A stretch of 64,000 nt of DNA, taken from Maratus speciosus. Taxonomy: Eukaryota > Arthropoda > Arachnida > Araneae > Salticidae. The stretch lies in assembly GCA_963932465.1 (NCBI GenBank), contig OZ010791.1:622983800-623047799 (forward strand), written 5' to 3'. The first letter of the stretch is position 1. Each line of letters opens with the position of its first letter. Made by a program: the position numbers and the translations under genes. The notes beneath the pieces are model-generated. The model had not been told where the DNA came from. It saw only the letters and a list, made by a program, of their open reading frames with translations, and searched no databases. Shown here one piece after another: positions 56,822 to 64,000 of the stretch.

Positions 56822-57439
56822 GAAAGCCTCCTGGTGGATAACGAACTGGAAAAACAAAACAAATTCATGCCTTTTTATTAACTCAACCGTATTAACCTAG
56901 TGTTATGACCAACCATTGGTTTAGCTGCATCTGTTGCAATGCCAGAACACCACAAACCTGATACTTCACCACCCATATCCTTAATTCTTCTACTTACTGT
57001 TTGATGATACAAGGAAACTGTTTCAAAATTTTTAACCGTCTTATTACCTCCAAATGAAGATGCGATTTTTTCAGCACATCTCTTAATGAGCTTAACATTC
57101 CTAAAATCTTTTTACTTTTAGCTAGCTATAAACATATCTCATACGGTGCCTTTAAACCAGCAGTGTTTTATGGTTGCAAGATATTCTTCTGTCTAGTTGT
57201 TTCAGCTTCAAATCATTAATCACACAAGTTCTGGCACTTCCCTGGTATTAATCGTATTCTGTTTCATACAAGCTGGTATAGTGTCTATTTCCGTTACACT
57301 CCTTCGAAGCACCTAAGACTTGAGAGCAAACACACTGTGGTTTTACATTATTATGTTCAACAAAAAAGTAACTTTTCTGCCACTTTGAGTGAAATTGCCG
57401 TTTCACATCTTCGACATGCCGTATCTTAAATTCCACCAT
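56046..57439 (-). pseudogene. hAT transposase pseudogene (BED finger; GTF2IRD2/FAM200-like)
   Basis: Read on the minus strand, several frames carry successive parts of a hAT transposase. 57,439-57,248 is a degraded BED-type zinc-finger region (SKWQKSYFFVEHNNVKPQC). 57,096-56,893 has RCAEKIASS and VSLYHQTVSRRIKDM, then ATDAAKPMVGHN. 56,880-56,824 has FVIHQEAFC, which runs into a T46 tract (plus strand). 56,667-56,490 has NLEAEYDDISLYYEVR, a stop where the family has W, then QQFFVFRNEILAFL. 56,445-56,239 has FRQKLDVMQIALKANNTAHF. After a frameshift, 56,245-56,049 has LFNNPMGIEV and LQLEICDLQADP. The order and spacing match domesticated-type hAT proteins such as GTF2IRD2, FAM200 and ZBED5 as I remember them. 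The part around the first catalytic aspartate is deleted and the C-terminal dimerisation region is missing, so it is dead. Confidence 0.88.
56773..56818 (+). repeat. Poly(T) tract, 46 bp
   Basis: It interrupts the hAT pseudogene between the HQEAFC block and the LEAEYDD block, next to a TA run. It is either a slippage expansion or the tail of an insertion. Confidence 0.9.
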
Positions 57440-57948
57440 TTTAGGTACCGCTCTCGCAACAAAAAGAAAATCTCTATGCGGACAACCTCTCTCGTCAAAG
57501 CAGCCACTTCGAACTGGCCTGAGCGCCGTTTATAAAGAAACCCTCCCGAAAATCCTCCGCAGCACACGAACGATCGCGAACCTATCGGCAGCTAATCACT
57601 GGCGACCTGGATCACTGGTCACCTGGAGGCGGTCCAATTTCTCGCCTTTTTCACCTGCCTCCTTCGTAACAGTACTGAATGAAAGGGAAAATCGAAGTAG
57701 GATTATAACGGTCGAAAATGCTTCAATATGGCCGTTATAGGAAAATGAAGATTTTAATGTGCTGCTGACGAAAACTTTAAAAAAACTTAATGTAGTATTA
57801 CTTAAAAACTTAAGCAGTAAGAAGGGTAAGCAATTTTTTTCCCCAAATGTTAAATTAACATATTTTTTTCCAGTAAGAAGGGCAAGGGCCAGCAAAAATG
57901 AATAGGTGGGCCGCATGTGGCCCGCGGGCTGCTGGTTGAACTACACTG
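57440..57948 (-). mobile_element. 5' end of the hAT element carrying the pseudogene
   Basis: In reverse from 57,948: CAGTGTAGTTCAACCAGCAG then CCCGCGGGCCACATGCGGCC. A CAGTG..GTTC.ACC start followed by GGCCC-rich sequence is typical of hAT (Charlie-type) ends. The sequence leads into the transposase start near 57,439. The opposite end was not found; it may have been lost when the region near 55,757 was rearranged. The minus-strand frame at 57,596-57,916 is leader sequence, not a gene. Confidence 0.75.
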
Positions 57949-58089
57949 ATATAAAACAAAGTTTTTTTATTTAAAAAAAAGTGATATGGTGTCGTCTGGC
58001 ATAAAGCAAGTTTCCAGATCAAAGTTAAATAAATCTACAATATGGGAAAATGGCAATAAAAAGGTATAATAATCTACTATTTTCCAACT

Positions 58090-58270
58090 ATTTTTCCTTC
58101 ACTTTCTACAGAAATGGAGTACTTCTGTTGCCAACATTAAAGGAATGACGTTATAAACTACAATTTTTTTTTTCTCAAAAATGAATTGAGATGCAGTTTT
58201 CAAACAAATTGCATTTAAAATTACTTTTTCACCTATGCGACGGTAAAAAAATTGCATTAGAGATTATCCG
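58090..58270 (-). repeat. Dispersed repeat H, copy 2
   Basis: In reverse it contains ACCGTCGCATAGGTGAAAAA, AATGCAATTTGTTTGAAAAC, GCATCTCAATTCATTTTTGA and GTTGGCAACAGAAGTACTCC, collinear with 6,690-7,000 and 63,695-63,835. Confidence 0.7.
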
Positions 58271-58289
58271 TATTTAATCGCACAATATA

Positions 58290-58375
58290 TGCGGACGGAC
58301 GGACGGACAGACAGGCGGACCGAACGACGACTATAGGTTCTACGTATTTATATAATTACAAACGCACCTAAAAAT
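58290..58375 (+). mobile_element. Right-end fragment of the AGGTGCGTTCG family
   Basis: GCGGACGGACGGACGGACAG, GAACGACGACTATAGGTTCT and ACAAACGCACCTAAA match the right end of 52,632-53,198. Confidence 0.7.
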
Positions 58376-58381
58376 GAAATA

Positions 58382-58450
58382 CAGTAGAACCTCGATTAAC
58401 CGAGCTTCGATTAATCGAGGTTTCTGCTAACCGAGCCGATAACGAAGTCT
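58382..58450 (+). mobile_element. Single Tigger/pogo-type TIR
   Basis: CAGTAGAACCTCGATTAACC then GAGCTTCGATTAATCGAGG: a textbook Tigger-like end with internal palindrome. No partner end was found in the next 600 bp, so this is a solo end or a long element truncated nearby. Confidence 0.7.
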
Positions 58451-59022
58451 ATTTTTTTTCTTGTGAATGAGCACTGAAAATTGAAAAAGACCACATATTT
58501 TTTAGTTTTCTGTCCGTGCTACAGGCTCTTCTGTCTCCAAAAGCACTTAATTTCCAAGAAATATTGCACCCTGAGATGTCAGCAGCGAAAAATGCTTTGT
58601 TTCAAGTGGCCGTGAGGCCTACTGAACACTAAATGAGATGTGTTATCGGACAATTATATCCCTCCCCCCGCTTAACTAGCAACAGTAGGGAGATGCGACT
58701 CTCACAATAGACATTTGGGTTTCGTGACATTATTCTGTTTGCGGTTTCTTTCGCGAATTCCCCGTTAATGTACATTTAACAAATTAATGTAATTAAATTT
58801 AAAAATATCTATATATTTCCGTGCGATTTTTTTTTTCTTTTTGAAAATGCATCTTTCAAAATTTAACTTAGTATAGTTAAAAAAATTTTAATTTGCTTTT
58901 AAAAATTTACTACTCCGCTTCTTTTTTTAAACAATAGCTAAATTTCAAAGTGAAAAATAATTGTTCTGTGCAGTGTTGCCAGATTAAGGACTTTTTTGTA
59001 CCCGGATTGCTGATTGTCACCG

Positions 59023-59024
<2 letters not shown>
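58451..59024. other. Stretch without recognised features
   Basis: No gene or repeat recognised; a short T-rich run lies near 58,829. Confidence 0.4.
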
Positions 59025-59056
<32 letters not shown>

Positions 59057-59203
59057 GTAGATTTCGTAAGAAATACTACCTATTGCAGTCGTTACCATGG
59101 TGCGACTTTTGAAAAATTCCTTCATAACTTTTCATTATATGACCCCAGGAACCCAAAATCACCCCCACCTAAAAAGTTTATATATATATATATATATATA
59201 TAT
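59025..59203 (-). repeat. Poly(A)-tailed 165-bp repeat, copy 1
   Basis: On the minus strand: AACTTTTTAGGTGGGGGTGA, GGGTTCCTGGGGTCATATAA, CGCACCATGGTAACGACTGC, then a hairpin (AGGTAGTATTTC/GAAATCTACCT) and A30. The other side is a TA run. Almost identical to 60,302-60,486. The A-tail right after a fixed end suggests retroposition. Confidence 0.75.
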
Positions 59204-59448
59204 CAGTGGCGTGGCGTGAAAATTTTCGGTGGTCATCGCAATTATTTAAGTTTGTGGTGAAAAATTATTAACTCTAAAATTCAATGGTTGAATGTTCAAA
59301 AAAGAAACTTTAAATCTTACCTTCACTTATACATGAACCCCAAATGTTCTGCTAAAACTGGATCGTAGAGTTTTAAAAGCTTATTAAGAGTTTTAAAATA
59401 TTGCTTGGTCATCGCCGCATCCAGCGATGACCGGACGCCACGCCACTG
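59204..59448. mobile_element. hAT MITE, 245 bp, inserted in a TA run
   Basis: TIRs CAGTGGCGTGGCGTGAAAAT and, in reverse, CAGTGGCGTGGCGTCCGGTC, with GGTCATCGC near both ends. Flanking 8-mers are ATATATAT on both sides (uninformative in a TA run). The minus strand retains a transposase scrap at 59,326-59,412. Confidence 0.85.
59326..59412 (-). pseudogene. hAT (DUF4371/ZMYM1-like) transposase scrap
   Basis: Minus-strand frame reads MTKQYFKTLNKLLKLYDPVL then AEHLGFMYK. The pattern N/Y-F-x-x-L-x-K/L-L-x-K/L-Y-DPVL-x-EHL is characteristic, from memory, of the region between the N-terminal finger and the DUF4371 core in ZMYM1-like hAT transposases. It lies wholly inside the 245-bp MITE, so the MITE is an internal-deletion derivative of such an element. 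Confidence 0.6.
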
Positions 59449-59926
59449 ATATATATGTATGTATGTACTAAATTTTGTCCGCACGATAAAAGTCGCAATT
59501 ATGCACGGATCCTCTTCAAACTCGCCAACAACTTTGATATAGTTAATATCTCGGCGGGGATTGAAAATGGGCAAAATTGGCTCAAGGGAATGGAAATGGG
59601 GAGGGCTCAAAATTTTGAATACCGTCTTAACATGATTCTGATAAAACCAGCTCTTACACAACAATGACAGGAAAAAAAAAATATTTTTTGTTATAGCAGT
59701 TGCCAACAATTAAAAAAAAAAGCAATAAAACTCTCACCACAACAATTGCTTTTCTATTGCAAGATTTCACGTGGAAAATTTTGACGTGAAAACTCACGTG
59801 AAAAACTGTTTATTTAACTTATAAACAGTTTGACGAATTGAAAACAAATTGAATATTACGTCATAAGTTTTCTAGAGCTAGATTTCCGCATGAAAACTCA
59901 AAATGAAATAAATAGTTTGACGAATT

Positions 59927-59957
<31 letters not shown>

Positions 59958-60299
59958 TGCGTCATATTGGAAATATAATGGACCTCAGCAGGTGAATATG
60001 TAACGTCATGTGAGTTTGAAGAAACTTATTAAAACATAATGAAAACCCGACTATGGAAATATTAACATAATTTAACACTTTGAGGTTCTCTGAATTTGCT
60101 TTAGCCCTTTTTAAACCTATTCCATATACATGCGTGTGTGTATTCGTGTATATTAGAATTTTCTCAAAATGTTTAGCTCCCTTAGAGCTCATTCTGAGAG
60201 AAGGGACTGGGTTTATCTCTAATCTTGATTTAAGTCTTGTTGGTGAATTTGGTACTGAACTTCGAAATCTACCTCCGCCTGTAGGCCCAAGCCGGCAGG

Positions 60300-60301
<2 letters not shown>
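59449..60301. other. Stretch without gene; TA run
   Basis: A TA run lies at 59,931-59,956 and paired ACGTGAAAA/GAAAACTCACG words near 59,770-59,900. The long frames on both strands show no family resemblance apart from the hAT scrap. Confidence 0.45.
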
Positions 60302-60348
<47 letters not shown>

Positions 60349-60486
60349 GTAGATTTCGTAAGAAATACTACCTATTGCAGTCGTTACCATGGTGCGACTT
60401 TTGAAAAATTCCTTCATAACTTTTCATTATAGGACCCCAGGAACCCAAAGCTACCCCCACCTAAAAAGTTTATATATATATATATA
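60302..60486 (-). repeat. Poly(A)-tailed 165-bp repeat, copy 2
   Basis: Same sequence and orientation as 59,025-59,203 with only a few differences, A45 tail (plus-strand T run 60,302-60,346), and a TA/TG run at the other side. Confidence 0.75.
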
Positions 60487-60496
60487 TGTATGCATG

Positions 60497-60596
60497 TGAG
60501 TCCAGGACAAAAGCTCCGCGGACAAAAACCCCACGGACAAAAACTCCAATGACAAAAACTATACCGGACAAAATTCCCACGGACAAAAACCCCACG
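60497..60596 (+). repeat. Minisatellite, unit 15-17 bp
   Basis: About six repeats of GGACAAAAACCCCAC with variants (AGCTCCGC, ACTCCAAT, TTCCCAC). It lies directly after the TA/TG run that borders the 165-bp repeat. Confidence 0.9.
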
Positions 60597-61144
60597 TGTT
60601 TTAACAGTTGTAATACCGTCATATCAAACATAATTTTACTGATAAATGCTTAATATGTTAATAAAAGTAAAATGAGTCCAATTGAAGATGCTTGAGTATT
60701 TTACAGAATTTTTTTATATATAAAAATAAACATAATTTCATTCACATATCACATATTAGATAACTCTAATAGTAATTCCGCATAATTTGATGCTCCCAAA
60801 ATTAAGCAATTGAATTCTCAGGATTTAATCAATCATTTTGATACATTATTTTGCAAGTTATATAATTATAATAATAGTTTTAAGCTAGATAATGCATTCG
60901 TATGCATTATCGCCTATTATGAAGCTTTAGGATAGAATTTTTCTTTACTTATATTTAAAAATATATCGATAGATATTTTCACACTTATTCATTCATTCAT
61001 TGTTTTAATTGTACTCAACCTGTTTGAATATTCAATAACTCTGTGTTGGCATCCTCATAAGCAGTAAATAATCGCAGCTTTAGAATTATTGACTGAGAGT
61101 TTCACTATGTAAATCGGAATCATTATTTATGTTATTGTGTGTGC
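60597..61144. other. AT-rich stretch, nothing recognised
   Basis: No gene, RNA or element recognised. Confidence 0.45.
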
Positions 61145-61450
61145 GCTTAAGAACCTACTTCACTCACGCGAAATCACCCGCTCATTAATGTTAATTCTAA
61201 GAATTCTTTACAGATATCTCATTTGAGTTTCAAAATTTATTTATTTTTATTATTATTATTATTATTATTATTTTTGCATTGGATAGCTGATTTTGATCTC
61301 GACAAAGACCATTTTGTTTGCAAAGTTTTCTTTTCTTTTCTTTTTCTTTCTGTTTTTCTTTCTTTTTTTTCTGTTTTTGAGGATGCTTTCACCTTTGAAA
61401 CTGGTTTTGAAAGTGAAATTATCCTAATAAAACAAATTTTGACACTAACA
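61145..61450 (-). repeat. Diverged fragment of the 39,140 foldback family
   Basis: TCACGCGAAATCACCCGCTC, TTAATGTTAATTCTA, GGATAGCTGATTTTGATC and GCTTTCACCTTTGAAACTGG..GAAAGTGAA follow the order of the right arm and centre of 39,140-40,126. An ATT run (61,244-61,273) lies inside. Confidence 0.55.
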
Positions 61451-61502
61451 TCGAAAAAGTAGTAAACGGCATTTGTAGAGAGAGACCTTTGTCTTAGCTT
61501 AA

Positions 61503-61741
61503 CCTTCTAATTCCCATGGTAGATTACCTTCTAGAAATTCCATAATTCAGACAATATGAATTCAAACCAGAATATTTCAATAATAAATATAGCTTTATTT
61601 AATGACGGAATATCTGTTATTAAATAAAGCGAATATTGCTACTTTAAATTTCTGGTGTGAATTTGAAATATTTGAATTAAAATATCCACTTACATTGGAA
61701 ACACTGATGGTAGCATATATGCTATCAAGGGCATTAGAGGG
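61503..61741. mobile_element. piggyBac-like foldback MITE, 239 bp
   Basis: TTAA at 61,499-61,502 and 61,742-61,745. TIRs CCTTCTAATTCCCATGGTAG and, in reverse, CCCTCTAATGCCCTTGATAG. The centre is also palindromic (GCTTTATTTAAT..ATTAAATAAAGC). Distinct in sequence from the other two TTAA families in the window. Confidence 0.85.
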
Positions 61742-61769
61742 TTAAGATCCTAAACCTGCGTAATTTTTA

Positions 61770-62000
61770 TTACTATTTAAATGCCTAAGAATATGCGTTT
61801 ACAATTCTTTAATAAATACATTTCTTATCGAGTTATAAGTGATTCTTGTCACATGATAACAAGTGTTTCCCCTTCCTCGAGCTGCCAGGTCGGGAATTCG
61901 GTTCAAAACGCCTACTTTGACAGTTTTTTCAGAAAGATCACCTGCCTTTACAAAAAATGGAAAATTCTATTCGATTTCATAGTTTGCTAAATAATTTATT
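61770..62000. mobile_element. TTAA-family MITE, middle fragment (copy 9)
   Basis: CTTATCGAGTTATAAGTGATTC, GGTCGGGAATTCGGTTCAAA, CTACTTTGACAGTTTTTTCAG and AAAAATGGAAAATTCTATTC match the centre of the 14,689-type element. Both ends are lost. Confidence 0.65.
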
Positions 62001-62990
62001 AAGTAGTTTCATTAAGCCAGCTTTAATACTGTTTAAGAGACATACATGTATTGCAAAATTGGGATACATGGTTCGAAAGGAAAATGATGATAGACATAAA
62101 CTAGTTATTTCGAGTTCTTTTTTTTTTTTGCAGGTGTGAATATTCTATCTGTACCGACTTATCTAACTGCATTTTCAAAGAATTATTTTCATTTTGTTCC
62201 TCGACCCAAGAATACCAAATGGTAATAAGCCTTTCAGGCCATCAAATGAAACTTCACCTCAAATTTCACAAAAATGGACTATTATCGTCCCCCCACCCCC
62301 CTTAATCCTTTATTTTTACTCAGATTTTTCTTCAGAAATAAAAATAGAAAGTAAACATGGGTTCTTTATCCACAATTTAATAAAATCAGGAAATTTTACA
62401 TCTCTAGTTTCAATAAAATATACATGTATATATTATGCACTTTGAAAATAATGATCTCCAAAATTATTTTGTTTCAATATTTTTTATTAAATAACGTTCG
62501 AACTACGCGATAAAAGCTCAGAAGTGATTTTTAAAAAAAGAATAACAATATTACAAGATATTATATTGAATTATAATTTGTTATTATACTGAATCATAAT
62601 TTGTTTGGGTTCGGTTGAGTAAAACGCGGGAGAAGAAAAGCTTTAACAACAGGTAGAATTTAAGAAAATAATGTTGACTCACACATATAATTGAGCAAAG
62701 CTTTAGAAGTTATAACAAATGCATATTAATATCTGAACTTTCTATATCAGTTTTCTGAATATTTTTTGGACAAACGAAGTACTTTAGATGTAGGAGTGTT
62801 TTCACATCAAAATGACTATTTATTACCTAAGATATACGGTATATTTTTCTTTTGTAATATGCATAAAATTTTCAGACATGCATCGACTAGAAGATCTTGG
62901 AACTGACACAATTTATTTCATTTTTATTTCACGTAAAACATGTTTGAGATTATACAGTCAACAATGATGTTTTAATAAAATTTCTAGGAA
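62001..62990. other. AT-rich stretch, nothing recognised
   Basis: Open frames at 61,957-62,445 lack any family resemblance. A C-rich run lies near 62,290. No gene claimed. Confidence 0.45.
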
Positions 62991-62994
62991 TTAA

Positions 62995-63384
62995 GAGTTC
63001 TTAAGTCCAAACTGGTTACTTTATAACACATTTTTAAATTAATTTTTGTTCTCAAACGCTTAAAATTGGCTGGTGTTCTTATTCAAAAAATATGATATCG
63101 AACAATTATTGCATTTTGGGGTAAAGGTCGTAGATCTTTCGGAGAACACTGTCAAAGTTTCCTTTTTAAACTAAATTTCCAAAGTTACGGAATGGAAAAG
63201 AGAAAAAAAAACTGCCGTCATGACCACGAGTAAACATTCGCTTATAATTCAAGATGTAATTCTATTACAGAAAAATAAAAAATATTTTTAGATAAATCTT
63301 TCAATAGTTACATCTTCAAGTGTATTTTTTATGTTTTTAAATGAAACCGTAAATGTGTCGGAAAGTTTGAGGTTGTAAGAACTG
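62995..63384. mobile_element. TTAA-family MITE, copy 10
   Basis: TTAA at 62,991-62,994, then GAGTTCTTAAGTCCAAACTGG, GTTCTTATTCAAAAAATATG, GTAGATCTTTCGGAGAACAC and CGCTTATAATTCAAGATG. The right end has decayed. Strongly diverged from copy 2. Confidence 0.65.
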
Positions 63385-63547
63385 ATTTTTTTTCTTGTGT
63401 GTGTGTGGGGGGGGGGGGGGGGAGGCGGTGTCACTTTATCAGCTACATAAAAGCTGTAATCTGCTGTAATTCAAAGTCCTAGAGGAAAATTTTAATTGCT
63501 GATCCAATTTTTGAAAATCGATAGAGAATTCTGAAAAAATTGACACA

Positions 63548-64000
63548 TCTATCTATATTATAAAGGACAAACATATCTGTGCGTAACGCATACGTCATTC
63601 TGCGAATGGCAACACTTTCAAGTTTGAAATGAATTTTCGTTTTGCAATTTTCGCTACTGAAAATTTTCAAACTTCTACACATCGCAGATTTTCAGTTTTT
63701 ATACCATCGTATGAGGAAAAAAATGTACTTTTCCATGCAATTTCTTTGAAATCTGTATCTCAATTTATTTTTGAGATATTATTTTTTTTTATAGTTTTTT
63801 GTACCAATTTCGTAACTGTGGCAACAGAAGTACTCCATTTATATTACAAAGGACAATATTCTGCGCGTAACGCTGATATCATTTTGCAAATAGCAACGCT
63901 TCACGATCAAATTTCGGTTTTCCAATTTTCCCTTCTGCAATTTTTTAATCTTCTGAACATCGCACATTATAATTTTTTACGCTGTCGTATAGGGAAAAAA
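63548..64000 (+). repeat. Dispersed repeat H, two tandem copies at the window edge
   Basis: TCTATCTATATTATAAAGGA then CTGTGCGTAACGCATACGTC starts copy one; TTATATTACAAAGGACAATA then CTGCGCGTAACGCTGATATC starts copy two about 285 bp later. Both contain TGCGAATGGCAACACTT-type words, and a (C)GTCGTATAGGGAAAAAA-type word recurs (63,708; 63,983). The first copy shows the uninterrupted site for the hAT MITE at 6,748. The second copy runs off the window. A TCTA..ATATAAA start is reminiscent of Helitron 5' ends, unproven. Confidence 0.65.

Noticed and set aside
57596..57916. Minus-strand frame of 106 codons upstream of the hAT pseudogene
   Set aside because: It lies in the element's leader between the TIR and the BED finger and shows no domain.
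59323..59709. A 128-codon gene on the minus strand
   Set aside because: Only its last 29 codons resemble anything, and those lie within a 245-bp MITE; the rest is unrelated flanking DNA read through by chance.

Overview
The window looks like AT-rich, intron- or intergenic-type DNA from a large, repeat-dense animal genome. An arthropod is most likely and a spider or other chelicerate is my best guess. The basis is the density of small DNA transposons, the long A/T, G/C and TA runs, a tRNA-headed SINE, and sequence words that I remember as widespread in arthropod repeats (for example the AACCGACTTCAAAAAGGAGG-type end near 52,260). I found no convincing host gene. Nearly all open reading frames here are chance frames in low-complexity or repeat DNA. 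The only recognisable protein-coding matter is decayed transposase: a hAT pseudogene (about 56.05-57.44 kb, minus strand), a hAT DUF4371-like scrap (59.33-59.41 kb), the C-terminus of a Tc1/mariner-type transposase present twice in one palindrome (50.33-50.84 kb), and an acidic transposase-like tail (29.27-29.41 kb).

Layout. 0-7 kb: small terminal-inverted-repeat (TIR) elements, including a TA-flanked element at the left edge, a pogo-like MITE, a palindromic TTAA-flanked MITE, and GC-rich hAT-like elements, one with a nested foldback. 7.3-11.4 kb: diverged tandem repeats, then a T-rich satellite with a two-monomer higher-order unit of about 567 bp. 11.5-12.5 kb: the best copy of the GC-rich hAT-like family. 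14.7-15.8 kb: a TTAA MITE and a CCGACTG-ended element. 20.1-26.95 kb and 42.13-46.28 kb: two opposite-orientation copies of one composite repeat block. Each holds a terminal hairpin, six units of about 148 bp containing GGTGGCGCTGC, a GC/A minisatellite, an expanded pogo-like TIR array and a TTAA MITE. 27-42 kb (the spacer): hAT, Tc1/mariner-type and piggyBac-like MITEs, GC-rich repeats and the SINE. 46.3-64 kb: more foldbacks, tandem arrays, minisatellites, the hAT pseudogene, two poly(A)-tailed 165-bp repeats and tandem copies of a further repeat at the right edge.

Several insertions can be read against an empty paralogous site inside this same window. A PIF/Harbinger-like element (TAA duplication), two hAT MITEs (8-bp duplications) and a TA-flanked element are thereby well delimited and can be ordered in time. 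The TTAA MITE was in the composite block before it was copied, and the Harbinger-like element landed in one copy afterwards.

The most interesting unexplained patterns are three. First, a high-copy palindromic TTAA family has about eleven copies in 64 kb. Second, several sequence-unrelated repeats share one layout of terminal hairpin, GTCTGTCTG-type stretch, tandem units of 150-190 bp, and sometimes a 14-16 bp A-rich minisatellite. Third, a large inverted composite repeat. No CRISPR, operon, plasmid or phage feature is present. All family assignments come from reading motifs by eye, without database searches.
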